From positions 186,001 through 250,000 of the forward strand of contig JAMSKV010000001.1 in NCBI GenBank assembly GCA_024515975.1: 64,000 nt of DNA. The letters are read 5' to 3'. Below are positions 9,530 through 18,098 of the stretch, one piece after another; within the stretch, counting starts at the first letter, position 1, and the number at the start of each line of letters is the position of its first letter. The notes under the pieces are model-generated. The model searched no databases. It was not told the DNA's origin and worked only from the letters and a program-made list of their open reading frames with translations. The position numbers and the translations under genes were made by a program. The stretch is from Endosaccharibacter trunci (lineage in GTDB: Bacteria; Pseudomonadota; Alphaproteobacteria; Acetobacterales; Acetobacteraceae).

Positions 9530-10708
9530 ATGGCTGAGCAGAATGGGTCGGAAGACAGCCAGGATCAGCACGACCAGAATTCGGACGGCGCGGACCAGCC
9601 CGGCCAGAAGAACGACGAATCCTCCAAGCGCGAGCAGCAGGAGGACGAAGCGCGAAAGAAGCGCAGCCCCTTCATTCGCGTCGGTCTGGCGATTTTCGCT
9701 CTGGTTCTGGTGGTCGGCGGTTTCTTCTACTGGTTCACCACCCGCAATCTCGTCAGCACGGACGACGCGTTCACCGCCGGCCGCACCGTGACCATCGCCC
9801 CGCATGTGGGCGGCTACGTGGTCGAGCTGGACGTGAACGACAACCAGTTCGTCCATGAGGGCCAGGTTCTGGCCCGCATCGACCCGCGCGACTACCAGGC
9901 TGCCGTGGATCGCGCCCAGGCGGCGGTCGACCAGGCCAAGGGTCAGCTCGAAGGCGCCAAATTCGGCGTCGAAGTGGCCAAGAAGAACTTTCCCGGCCAA
10001 TTGAAGCAGGCGCAGGGCCAGCTTGCCCTGGCGCAAGCGCAGCAATTCCGGGCCGAAACCGACTACGCCCGCCAGCACAGCATCGAGCGTGCCGCCACGA
10101 CCCAGCAGCAGGTGGATTATTCCACCGCGGCGCTCGAACAGGCCAAGGCGCAGGTGTTGCAGGCCGAGGGTCAGGTCGAGGTGGCGAGCCCGATCCAGGC
10201 GCAGGTCAGCACCCAGCAGACACGCGTGACGCAGCAATCCGCTGCCCTGGCGGATGCCGAGGCGCAACTCGCCACCGCGCGGCTGAACCTGGAATGGACG
10301 GTTCTGCGCGCGCCGCATGACGGCTGGATCGCCCAGCGCAACGTCGAGCGCGGCCGTCTGGTGCAGAGCGGCCAGAGCCTGTTCGCGGTGGTGCAGCCGG
10401 ATCTCTGGATCACCGCCAACTTCAAGGAAACCCAGATCACCCGCCTGCGTCCCGGCCAGCCGGTCAGCATTTCCGTGGACGCCTATCCGGACATGAAGCT
10501 GACCGGCCATGTGGGCAGCATCCAGCGCGGCACGGGCTCGTCCTTCTCGACCTTCCCGCCGGAGAACGCGACGGGCAACTTCGTGAAGATCGTGCAGCGC
10601 GTGCCGGTCAAGATCATTATCGACGACGGTCTGGACCCGCTTCTGCCGCTGCCGATCGGTCTGTCGGTCGAGCCGACCGTGAACGTCGCCCCCGCGAATC
10701 CGAAATGA
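9530..10708 (+). CDS. emrA: HlyD/EmrA family membrane fusion protein
   Basis: A 392-residue periplasmic adaptor of a drug efflux pump. A Gln/Asp-rich cytoplasmic tail (1-45) precedes one membrane anchor (about 48-70, VGLAIFALVLVVGGFFYWF), then a first lipoyl half (TIAPHVGGYVVELDVNDNQFV), a long Ala/Gln-rich coiled-coil hairpin (about 130-270), the second lipoyl half and a beta-barrel (ITANFKETQITRLRPGQPVSI). The ATG at 9530 has a GGAGG-type site (TTTGGAGGCGGGC) directly upstream. The stop overlaps the MFS transporter start by 4 bases (ATGA), so the two subunits are made together. No outer-membrane TolC partner is encoded here. Confidence 0.92.
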   Translation: MAEQNGSEDSQDQHDQNSDGADQPGQKNDESSKREQQEDEARKKRSPFIRVGLAIFALVLVVGGFFYWFTTRNLVSTDDAFTAGRTVTIAPHVGGYVVELDVNDNQFVHEGQVLARIDPRDYQAAVDRAQAAVDQAKGQLEGAKFGVEVAKKNFPGQLKQAQGQLALAQAQQFRAETDYARQHSIERAATTQQQVDYSTAALEQAKAQVLQAEGQVEVASPIQAQVSTQQTRVTQQSAALADAEAQLATARLNLEWTVLRAPHDGWIAQRNVERGRLVQSGQSLFAVVQPDLWITANFKETQITRLRPGQPVSISVDAYPDMKLTGHVGSIQRGTGSSFSTFPPENATGNFVKIVQRVPVKIIIDDGLDPLLPLPIGLSVEPTVNVAPANPK

Positions 10709-12273
10709 GCGGCGGTCAGCAGGAGTGGAAGCCCAAGGCCAATCCCTGGCTGATCGCGGTGGTGGTGACGCTCGCCGCGTTCATGGAGATCCTGGACACC
10801 ACCATCGTCAACGTGTCGCTGCCGCATATCGCCGGCGACCTGTCCACCTCCTATGATGATGCCACCTGGGCGCTGACCTCCTACCTGGCCGCCAACGGCA
10901 TCGTTCTCACGGTCAGCGGCTGGTTCAGCCGCGTTCTCGGCCGCAAGCGCTACTTCCTGATCTGCATCGCCATGTTCACCGTGTTCTCCTTCCTGTGCGG
11001 GATGGCGAGCAACCTGCCGGAACTGATCATCTTCCGGCTGATGCAGGGCTTCTTCGGCGGCGGCCTGCAGCCGAACCAGCAATCGATCATTCTCGACACC
11101 TTTCCCCCGGCCAAGCGTTCCGCTGCGTTCGGCCTGACCGCGATCGCCACCATCGTGGCGCCGGTGCTCGGCCCCACCCTGGGCGGCTACATCACCGACA
11201 ACATCACGTGGCGCTGGGTGTTCTTCATCAACGTGCCCGTCGGCATCTTCGCCGTGCTGGCGGTGGGCGCGCTGGTCGAGGATCCGCCCTGGGCGCGCCG
11301 GACGAAGGCGCCGATCGACGTGATCGGTCTCGGTCTGATCTCGGTGGGCCTCGGCTGCCTCGAGGTGATGATGGACCGCGGCGAGGACGACGACTGGTTC
11401 GGCTCGCCGTTCATCTGCCTGATGGGTATCCTGACCCTGGTGGGTCTGGTGGGCGCCGTGTGCTGGCTGCTGACCGCCAAGCGTCCGGCCGTGAATCTGA
11501 ACGTGTTCGCCGACAAGAACTTCGCCGTCGGGACCGTCCTTGTCGGCGTGCTCGGCATGGTGCTCTACGCCAGCTCCGTTCTGATCCCGCAATTCTCCCA
11601 GCAGGTGATCGGATACGACGCGACCCTGGCCGGCCTCGTCCTGTCACCGGGCGGCATGATGGTGATCCTGCTGATCCCGATCATCGGGCAGGCGATGAAG
11701 CGGATCCAAGCGCGCTACATCATCGCGACCGGCTTCACGGTGATGGGACTCTCGATGCTGGTCTCGGCGCATCTGGTCCCGCTGATCGATTTCCGCCATC
11801 TGGTATTCTATCGCATGCTGCAGACCGGCGCTCTGGCCTTCCTGTTCGTGCCGATTAGCACCATCGCCTATTCGACCCTGCCGCGCGAGCTGAACGGCGA
11901 CGGCTCGGCCTTGTTCTCCATGTCGCGCAACGTGCTGGGTGCGATCGGCATTTCTCTGTCCACCGCGCTGGTGACGGAGCGTACGCAGATCCGCGAAGCG
12001 CACATGGTGCATCTGATGACGCCGTTCCGGCAGCAGTACAACGACTATCTCGACAGCGTGCGCAACGCCGCCCGGGCGGTGGGCCAGTCGCGGCTCGCAG
12101 CGGACGCCACCGCGAACTACCAGCTGCATCAGCAGTTCATTAAGCAGGCCTCGATCCTGGCCTACAACGACTGCTTCCTGCTCTTTTCCATGCTGGCTTT
12201 CGCCGTGGTGCCGTTCTGCTTCCTGCTGAAGCCGGCCGTGGCCAAGGGCGGCGGGGGCGCCGGCGCGCACTGA
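10705..12273 (+). CDS. emrB: DHA2 family MFS multidrug transporter (EmrB/QacA type)
   Basis: A 522-residue, 14-helix drug:proton antiporter. The DHA2 signature is visible at the first helix, LDTTIVNVSLPHIAGDL (about residues 30-46), followed by the motif A-like loop GRKRYFL and the motif C region APVLGPTLGGYITDNITWRWVFFINVPVGI. It couples to the adaptor encoded just upstream through an ATGA overlap and together they would export hydrophobic toxicants across both membranes with a TolC-like channel. Expression is probably controlled from the palindrome at 9459-9479. It converges with the DUF2807 gene, with only 13 bases between the two stops and no obvious terminator. Confidence 0.93.
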   Translation: MSGGQQEWKPKANPWLIAVVVTLAAFMEILDTTIVNVSLPHIAGDLSTSYDDATWALTSYLAANGIVLTVSGWFSRVLGRKRYFLICIAMFTVFSFLCGMASNLPELIIFRLMQGFFGGGLQPNQQSIILDTFPPAKRSAAFGLTAIATIVAPVLGPTLGGYITDNITWRWVFFINVPVGIFAVLAVGALVEDPPWARRTKAPIDVIGLGLISVGLGCLEVMMDRGEDDDWFGSPFICLMGILTLVGLVGAVCWLLTAKRPAVNLNVFADKNFAVGTVLVGVLGMVLYASSVLIPQFSQQVIGYDATLAGLVLSPGGMMVILLIPIIGQAMKRIQARYIIATGFTVMGLSMLVSAHLVPLIDFRHLVFYRMLQTGALAFLFVPISTIAYSTLPRELNGDGSALFSMSRNVLGAIGISLSTALVTERTQIREAHMVHLMTPFRQQYNDYLDSVRNAARAVGQSRLAADATANYQLHQQFIKQASILAYNDCFLLFSMLAFAVVPFCFLLKPAVAKGGGGAGAH

Positions 12274-12286
12274 GCCGACCGGCGGT

Positions 12287-13063
12287 TCAGTTCACGTCGT
12301 CGTCCGCCTGCGTGGTGGCGGTCGGACGTCCCGCCACGACGATGCGACCCAGGCCGCTCGTGCTCCGCGTCAACTGGCCCCGGACCCCGCCGACCGCGAT
12401 GTCGCCCACGCCGGAGATGGACAGCTTGGCATTCTCCACCGCCGGTGTGACCGAAACCGTCGCGGCGCCGCTGTCGTCCACCGTGAGATCGCCGATGCGG
12501 CCGTCCTTGACCCGGAACTCGCCGGCACCGGACAATTCGGCTGCCACCCGGCTTGCGTCCACCCGATCCAGGGTCACCTTTCCAGCCCCGGACATGTTGA
12601 GACGGACGTTGCCCGTGACGCTTTCGGCGGTGAGCATCGTCAGGCCGGAGACCTCCATCGTCAGCGCGCCGACCGCGCCCAGGGCATAATCGCCGAAGCC
12701 GCTCTCGCTGATCGATACGTCGGAACCGGCCGGAATCCGGAGTGACAAAACGAGCGTGCGTTTGAACCTCACGTTTTCGGACGGTCGCCAGCATTCTTGC
12801 AGCCCAGGCTTCAGACCGATCCGGGCCGCGCCATCCTTCTCCGCCGCGCCGATCTGGTCGATCTCCTGTGGGTTCGCGGCATCGGCGGACAGCGCGACGC
12901 GGCCCGACAACCCCGGATCGACCGTGACCGAGACATGACGCGCGCAGCTTTCCACGAGCGCGAGGGTCCTGCCCGGCGTTTCGCCGAAATCGCGATGCTC
13001 CGCCTGCGCGGCCTGCGTCGCGAACAGGAGTGTGGCGGCGGCGATCGTGGTTCGGCTGATCAT
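12287..13063 (-). CDS. secreted DUF2807 (GIN domain) protein
   Basis: A 258-residue exported protein. The ATG at 13063 has a GAGGAG motif upstream and opens a clear signal peptide (MISRTTIAAATLLFATQAAQA). The mature part is a run of short parallel beta-strand repeats with alternating small residues (for example LTMEVSGLTMLTAESVTGNV, VTLDRVDASRVAAELSGAGEF), the hallmark of the DUF2807 auto-transporter-adhesin-head fold. DUF2807 proteins are periplasmic or outer-membrane associated; none has a firm biochemical role. It is monocistronic, separated by 138 bases from the upstream phosphoesterase. Confidence 0.8.
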   Translation of the reverse strand: MISRTTIAAATLLFATQAAQAEHRDFGETPGRTLALVESCARHVSVTVDPGLSGRVALSADAANPQEIDQIGAAEKDGAARIGLKPGLQECWRPSENVRFKRTLVLSLRIPAGSDVSISESGFGDYALGAVGALTMEVSGLTMLTAESVTGNVRLNMSGAGKVTLDRVDASRVAAELSGAGEFRVKDGRIGDLTVDDSGAATVSVTPAVENAKLSISGVGDIAVGGVRGQLTRSTSGLGRIVVAGRPTATTQADDDVN

Positions 13064-13174
13064 GGTGTCTGGCTCCTCGGTTGTAACAAGGACGCTGCAA
13101 CCGACATGCCAGACAGGGCCAGCCGACAAGTAGCTGTTTATGCTCGATTTCCGCTGGGAAAACGCGAGTGGACT

Positions 13175-13189
13175 TGGCGAATTTCGCCA
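13175..13189. promoter_or_regulatory. short palindrome in the spacer before DUF2807 gene
   Basis: TGGCGAA, one base, TTCGCCA: a perfect 15-bp palindrome 13 bases past the stop of the phosphoesterase and 112 bases before the DUF2807 start. It could be an operator or, folded as a 5-bp stem with an AATTT loop, a weak terminator. There is no T-tract on either strand. Confidence 0.25.
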
Positions 13190-13201
13190 CTTCTGCGCGG
13201 T

Positions 13202-14584
13202 TCAGCCGTTGATCGCCGCCTCCGTGAGGTGGGAAAGCTTCGGACCGCCGGCTGACGGTTGGAAACCCGGCACGTCCCAGCCGAACAGGGCACGACGGAT
13301 GGCGCTGCTGGAGGCCGCATAGGCGTTGACCGCCACGCGCACGGGCCGGCTGGCAGGAAGGGCGGTGAGATCGCTCGGATGCAGATAGTCGCCGGTGCGC
13401 CGGTTGTAAGCGGTGACGCCGTCGAACTGGTTCAGCCTGGCCAGCAGGAAGGGGAGCCTGTCCTGGGCGATCTCGCCCGTGGCGACGCCGCCATCGAAGC
13501 GCAGGAAGCCGGCGCGGTCGAACTGCGTCACGTCGCCGGCCGGCAGACCGTCGCCGAAGGTGGTGTGCGAAAGCAGGGCGAGGTCGCAGCCCGTGTCCTG
13601 ACGCATCCTGTCGGCCACGCGCCGTATGGCGTCCTCCAGGGCAAGCGCCCGATCGAGTTGGCCGATCACGGCGCGGTCTTCGGGACGCAGATGGGCGGCA
13701 GCCTCGCGGTCGATCATCGCCTGGAGGGCGGGATCAGCGGGCGATTCCTGGCCGAGAACGACGTCGCGCACGACGAAGCGCGGCGTGCCGCTCTCGAAGC
13801 GAATCGTGGCGATCTGGAACGCGCTCGACCAGGCGCCGCTCTGCAGATGCAACCCGTTGCCGAGCGGCTGGGTGAACCGCAGATGGTCGTGCGCGCCATG
13901 CAGCAGAACCGGGCCGGGCGGCAGGGCGGCCAGCACGGCGCGATCGGCCTGGAACCCGGCATGGACCAGCAGGACGGGCAGGGCGGCGCCGCCGATCAGC
14001 GCCGGAACGTCACGCGCGGCGTATCGGGCGGGGTCCGGCACGTCATAGAACGGCCGCATCGCCGGCGGATAGATCGACAGGTCGGGGGTGCCGATCGCCG
14101 CGAACACCACGCGCTGGCCGCCTGGCAGGACGATCGCGTCGGTCCGGGCGGCATACGGGCCGTGCCGGCGCGGATCGGCAATGTCGCTGACCACGCGGGC
14201 GCCCGTCGCGTTGACGGCGGAGACGAATTCCAGAGGGTCGAACAGGTCGCTGTCGTGATTGCCGATCGTCACCAAAGTCGGCGCCAGGGCTGCGAACCGA
14301 CGCAGCAGCGCGAAGTCGATCGACCCCCTCGTGCGCCGGGCGAGTATGTTGTTGCCTTCGAACACGTCGCCGTTGACGACGATCCGCACCGGGCCGCGCG
14401 CCGTGGCGACGGCGTCGGAGACCGCACGCAGCAGCCGTGACGACCAGCGATAGCCGGAATGGAGATCGCCCATCAGGATCAGGGTCAGATCGGCCGGCGG
14501 CTCCGGAGCCCGCGTGCGGGGCGCCTGTGCGATCAGCGGCAGCGCGGCCGCCGTGGCGGCAAGCCGGCGACGCGTGAGGCTCAT
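13202..14584 (-). CDS. secreted metallophosphoesterase
   Basis: A 460-residue protein of the calcineurin-like phosphoesterase fold. The start (ATG at 14584) overlaps the rppH stop as ATGA. The N-terminus carries a twin-arginine-like export signal (TRRRLAATAAALPLIAQA). Metal-binding motifs follow in family order: GDLHSG (about residues 47-52), NGDVFEGNN (about 74-82), GNHDSD (about 115-120), and later HAGF and GAHDH. Substrate is not evident; possibilities include periplasmic nucleotides, phosphodiesters or UDP-sugars. It ends a minus-strand run of coupled genes that begins with the CtpA-type protease. Confidence 0.82.
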   Translation of the reverse strand: MSLTRRRLAATAAALPLIAQAPRTRAPEPPADLTLILMGDLHSGYRWSSRLLRAVSDAVATARGPVRIVVNGDVFEGNNILARRTRGSIDFALLRRFAALAPTLVTIGNHDSDLFDPLEFVSAVNATGARVVSDIADPRRHGPYAARTDAIVLPGGQRVVFAAIGTPDLSIYPPAMRPFYDVPDPARYAARDVPALIGGAALPVLLVHAGFQADRAVLAALPPGPVLLHGAHDHLRFTQPLGNGLHLQSGAWSSAFQIATIRFESGTPRFVVRDVVLGQESPADPALQAMIDREAAAHLRPEDRAVIGQLDRALALEDAIRRVADRMRQDTGCDLALLSHTTFGDGLPAGDVTQFDRAGFLRFDGGVATGEIAQDRLPFLLARLNQFDGVTAYNRRTGDYLHPSDLTALPASRPVRVAVNAYAASSSAIRRALFGWDVPGFQPSAGGPKLSHLTEAAING

Positions 14585-15087
14585 GCCGACGGAACCGCGT
14601 AAGCCGCGAAGCTGGCGGCCAGGATGCGATAGGTCTCGCGCTTGAAACCGACTTCGAGCGTCGGAAGTTCGGTCAGAGGTACCCATTTCCAGGCGTCGAA
14701 CTCGGGATGCGGGTCGAGGTCGAGCCGGATCTCCGAATCGTCGCCGAGGAAGCGCAGCGCGAACCAGCGCTGACGCTGCCCGCGATATTTGCCGCCAAGA
14801 GCGCGCCCCATCAGATGAGGCGGCAAATCGTAGCTGAGCCAGTCGGGATGTTCCGCGAGAATGGTGGCGTGATCGGTGCCGACCTCCTCACGCAATTCGC
14901 GCAGCACCGCCACCGCCGGATCCTCGCCCTCGTCGATCCCGCCCTGCGGTAGTTGCCAGACCCCCGGCGCGCCCTCGGCATTGGGCAGGTCGGCGCGTCG
15001 TGCGGCCAGGACCAGCCCGTCCCGGTTGAACAGGGCCGCGCCGACATTCGGGCGATAGGGCAGGTGGCGGAAGCGATCGTCGGTCAT
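14581..15087 (-). CDS. rppH: RNA pyrophosphohydrolase (Nudix)
   Basis: A 168-residue Nudix hydrolase that removes pyrophosphate from 5' ends of mRNA and so triggers decay. The N-terminus YRPNVGAALFNRDGLVL and the block WQLPQGGIDEGEDP are diagnostic of RppH. The Nudix box runs from Gly49 to Gly70 with Glu55, Arg63-Glu64 and Glu67-Glu68 in place. Its start overlaps the stop of the polysaccharide deacetylase gene (ATGA), and its stop overlaps the phosphoesterase start, so three proteins are translated from one message. The same ctpA/deacetylase/rppH order is common in alphaproteobacteria. Confidence 0.94.
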   Translation of the reverse strand: MTDDRFRHLPYRPNVGAALFNRDGLVLAARRADLPNAEGAPGVWQLPQGGIDEGEDPAVAVLRELREEVGTDHATILAEHPDWLSYDLPPHLMGRALGGKYRGQRQRWFALRFLGDDSEIRLDLDPHPEFDAWKWVPLTELPTLEVGFKRETYRILAASFAAYAVPSA

Positions 15088-16457
15088 GGTCGTTTCTCGG
15101 GCGGGCTGGTTTGCGACAGGCCGGACGGCGTGCGGTCGGTGTCGTGGCCGCCGCGTGGAGCGGAGAGGGGCGAGGGCGGCGGCGCGGGTCCGAGCGGTTC
15201 TGCACGGATAGCCGGGGGCGAGTCCGCTCCGGAACCGTGAGGATCGCGCGACGTCCCAGGAGGTGTTCCGGGGATGGGCGCGGTTGCGGGCGTCGCGCCG
15301 GCGCCGGGCAAGGGAGGCGCCGGGACGCCCTGGTCCGATGTGTTCTGGACCGGCGCGCCCTGGACTGGCGCCGGCTGGTCGGCGGGCCCCGGATGCGGCG
15401 GCGGCAGGGCGCTCACCGGAACCAGGGTGATGCCGCGCTCGTGCAGGGTGCGGCTCCAGCTCCGCAGCCGCTCGATCGTCACCGGACGCAACGGCCCGGC
15501 GACGCCCAGCGCGCTGCCGTTCTGCTGCGCGATCTGTTCCAGCCTCGATAGCCGGGCCTGGATATCGGACGCATCCGGATTGTCGTCGATGGACAGATCG
15601 GCATGATGCGTGCGGGGCGGAACGATCGCCGGCTGATCGTGCGGCGCCAGACCGGCGTCGATATAGACGAGGCCTCGCTGCCGGACCGCATCGGCCACGA
15701 TGCTGAACGCGCTGGAGGACGCGAACCGATCCCCGCGCAAGCCGCCCAGAGCGTTGGTCAGTCCGACATAGCCGGGGAAGCGCGACAGGCACCAGATCAG
15801 CAGGTCGCGATCCTTGGCCAGATCGAGATTCAGGCTGAGCGCGCGTCCGCCTTCCATGTCGGCCGGGCTGCCGGCGGGTTCCATCGGCACGGACAGCCAG
15901 AGTTCATGCCCGTTCCGGCGCGCCTGATCGAGCAGCGGCGGCGTGGCACTCCGCTCCAGCGCGTCGGAATAAGGCGACACGGCGAACGAGATCGGCGCCG
16001 GCAGCGTATCGACGGCCTGCTGGTCCACAGCGTCGGACAGGCCGAGTCCTTCCAGCAGTATCGCGATTTGCGGTCCGTTCGCGGGCAGGCCGGCGTGAGA
16101 CGCGTAAGCCTCGGCGGGCATACGGCCGTCCGGCCCGATGATCGGCAAGGTGCGGCCGGGCAGGCCGGGCGCCGGCTCCTGCAAGGCCGGCAGAGGAGAG
16201 GCGACGGCGAGCGAGACCGGTGCGGCGCTGTGGGCTGCGGCGGGCGTCGTGCCAGATCCGGTGGTGCTGGCGGCTTTCGCCGGAGCGGCGGCGTGTGCAA
16301 CTGCCGGGACGGGGCCGGGCTGGACGGGGCCGGGCTGGACGGGGCGCGGTTTCGCCGCCTGGGGCGGGCCCAGCCACCACAGAACCGCGCCACCGCCGCC
16401 AGCCAGCAGCAGAAGCCCGATCCAGAACGCGATCAGCGCCCGTCCGGCGGGATGCAC
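15084..16457 (-). CDS. divergent polysaccharide deacetylase family protein (YibQ-like)
   Basis: About 457 residues from a GTG start 15 bases after the protease stop. One N-terminal membrane anchor (residues 7-30) is followed by a Pro/Ala-rich linker that includes two tandem 15-base repeats at 16311-16340 encoding VQPGP units. The domain (about 115-350) matches the divergent polysaccharide deacetylase family: IAILLEGLGLSDAVDQQAVDTLP, then FAVSPYS, ELWLSVPMEP, a GLTNALGG block and VYIDAGLAPHD. The usual metal ligands of true deacetylases are mostly absent, as in the whole YibQ group. The last about 100 residues are Pro-rich and probably disordered. Gene order beside ctpA and an EnvC-like gene suggests a peptidoglycan or cell-division role. 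Confidence 0.82.
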   Translation of the reverse strand: MHPAGRALIAFWIGLLLLAGGGGAVLWWLGPPQAAKPRPVQPGPVQPGPVPAVAHAAAPAKAASTTGSGTTPAAAHSAAPVSLAVASPLPALQEPAPGLPGRTLPIIGPDGRMPAEAYASHAGLPANGPQIAILLEGLGLSDAVDQQAVDTLPAPISFAVSPYSDALERSATPPLLDQARRNGHELWLSVPMEPAGSPADMEGGRALSLNLDLAKDRDLLIWCLSRFPGYVGLTNALGGLRGDRFASSSAFSIVADAVRQRGLVYIDAGLAPHDQPAIVPPRTHHADLSIDDNPDASDIQARLSRLEQIAQQNGSALGVAGPLRPVTIERLRSWSRTLHERGITLVPVSALPPPHPGPADQPAPVQGAPVQNTSDQGVPAPPLPGAGATPATAPIPGTPPGTSRDPHGSGADSPPAIRAEPLGPAPPPSPLSAPRGGHDTDRTPSGLSQTSPPEKRP

Positions 16458-16472
16458 CGTCCGGCCGCCGGT

Positions 16473-17966
16473 TCAGTGCGTCGTATGCGGGGCGGAGTCC
16501 GTGGACGGGCCCTGCTGGTCCGGCTGCTTGCCGCCTTTCGCAGACGAGTCCGGCGCTTCCGCCGGCATCGGATGGCCGGACATGGCGGCGATCACCTTCA
16601 GCCCCTCCTGGAGCTGGAAGTCGGTGGACGGCTTGCTGAGATCGAAGGCCGGCCAGTTCGCCGGCGGTGCGTCCGGGATGGTCTTGGCGATCGGCGGCAG
16701 GTCGGTCCGCGGCTGCGGCGGGGTCTGCGTTCCGCCCTCGTTCTTGATGATGTGGGCGAGATCGCCCTCGCGCAGCATGTATTTGCTGTCGTCCTCGCGC
16801 GTCTCGCGGACCTTGATGTCCGGTACGATGCCCAGCCCCTGGATCGAGCGGCCGGACGGCGTGTAGTAGCGCGCGGTCGTGAGGCGGATCGCGCCGTTAT
16901 CGCCAGAAAGCGGGATCAGCGTCTGCACCGAACCCTTGCCGAAGGAGCGCACGCCCAGCGTGATTGAGCGGTGATGGTCCTGCAGCGCCCCGGCGACGAT
17001 CTCGCTGGCGGAAGCGGAACCCTCGTTGATCAGCACCACCACGGGCAGGCCGTCGGTGATGTCGGTGCCGTGCGCATCCATGCGCTGGCTGTCGCGCGGA
17101 TTGCGCGCGCGGGTGGAGACCACGGCGCCGGAGGTGATGAAATCGTCGCACACCGCGACCGCCTGGTTGAGCAGGCCGCCCGGGTTGTTGCGCAGATCGA
17201 GGATGAGGCCGTCCAGCTTGCCGCCGGCCTGCTTCTTGAGCGCTTCGAACGCCTTGCGCAGGCCGCTTTCGGTATCCTCGTCGAAGGAGGCCACGCGGAT
17301 ATAGGCGGTCTTGCCGTAAAGCGCCGAGCGGATCACCTGGATATGGATGATCTCGCGGGTCATGGTGACGTCGAACGGCTTGTCCTTGCCCTGACGCTTG
17401 ATCGACAGGGTGATCTTGGTGCCGGGCTGGCCGCGCATGCGGTCCACGGCGTCGCTCAGGTCGATGCCCTCCAGGCTCTTGCCGTTGATGCCGATGATGT
17501 AGTCGCCGGTCTTGAGTCCGGCGTGCTGGGCGGGCGTGCCGTCCATCGGCGTCATGACCTTGATCAGCCCGGCGTCGGAGGTGACCTCGAGACCGAGGCC
17601 GCCGAACTGGCCGCTGGTCTGCACCTGCATGTCGGCGAACTGCTTGGCCGTCATGTAGGAGGAGTGCGGGTCGAGGCCGGTCAACATGCCGTTCAGGGCG
17701 TTGTTGATCAGTTCGCGGTCGGTGACGGGCGACACATAGCCGGCGCGGACCTGCTCGAACACGTCGCCGAACAGGGTGAGCAGGCGGTAGGTCTCGTCAT
17801 GATCGTTCTTGGCGCCGGGCTTGGCATCGGAAGCGTTCTGCTCCACGTCCTGCGCCAGCGCGGTGCCGAAAGGGGAATGCTGCGCCAGCAGCGGCCCGAA
17901 CTGGGGCCCTGCCACGGCGCCGAAAGCGAAGCCGGTGCCGAGCAGCAGGGCATATCGCAGATTCAT
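16473..17966 (-). CDS. ctpA: carboxyl-terminal processing protease, S41 family
   Basis: A 497-residue periplasmic serine protease. A signal peptide (MNLRYALLLGTGFAFGAVAG) precedes an N-terminal helical region, a PDZ domain (about 115-195, with GGLGLEVT and DYIIGINGKSLEGIDL) and the S41 catalytic domain. The catalytic dyad is Ser319 in NEGSASASEIVAG and Lys344 in SFGKGSVQ, 25 residues apart as in Prc/Tsp. CtpA-type enzymes trim C-termini of envelope proteins and control peptidoglycan hydrolases. Located just upstream of the deacetylase-like gene and downstream of an EnvC-like factor, matching the usual envC-ctpA-yibQ-rppH order. Confidence 0.94.
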   Translation of the reverse strand: MNLRYALLLGTGFAFGAVAGPQFGPLLAQHSPFGTALAQDVEQNASDAKPGAKNDHDETYRLLTLFGDVFEQVRAGYVSPVTDRELINNALNGMLTGLDPHSSYMTAKQFADMQVQTSGQFGGLGLEVTSDAGLIKVMTPMDGTPAQHAGLKTGDYIIGINGKSLEGIDLSDAVDRMRGQPGTKITLSIKRQGKDKPFDVTMTREIIHIQVIRSALYGKTAYIRVASFDEDTESGLRKAFEALKKQAGGKLDGLILDLRNNPGGLLNQAVAVCDDFITSGAVVSTRARNPRDSQRMDAHGTDITDGLPVVVLINEGSASASEIVAGALQDHHRSITLGVRSFGKGSVQTLIPLSGDNGAIRLTTARYYTPSGRSIQGLGIVPDIKVRETREDDSKYMLREGDLAHIIKNEGGTQTPPQPRTDLPPIAKTIPDAPPANWPAFDLSKPSTDFQLQEGLKVIAAMSGHPMPAEAPDSSAKGGKQPDQQGPSTDSAPHTTH

Positions 17967-18098
17967 GCGGCTTCAACTCCTCCGGTCGCATCACCGAACG
18001 CCGCTTCTATCAGGCGCCCTCCTAACGAACGGTTGACGCCACATTACACTGATCGGCCGGGCGACGAAAATCGCGCCCGTGGCCCCGGCCGGTCGATT

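Noticed and set aside
6619-9531. A 970-residue open frame on the minus strand opposite cca and the ABC exporter
   Set aside because: Shadow of real genes; no recognisable domain and no ribosome site.
16311-16340. Two tandem 15-base repeats
   Set aside because: They encode VQPGP units in the Pro-rich linker of the deacetylase-like protein; too few and too short for a CRISPR or satellite.
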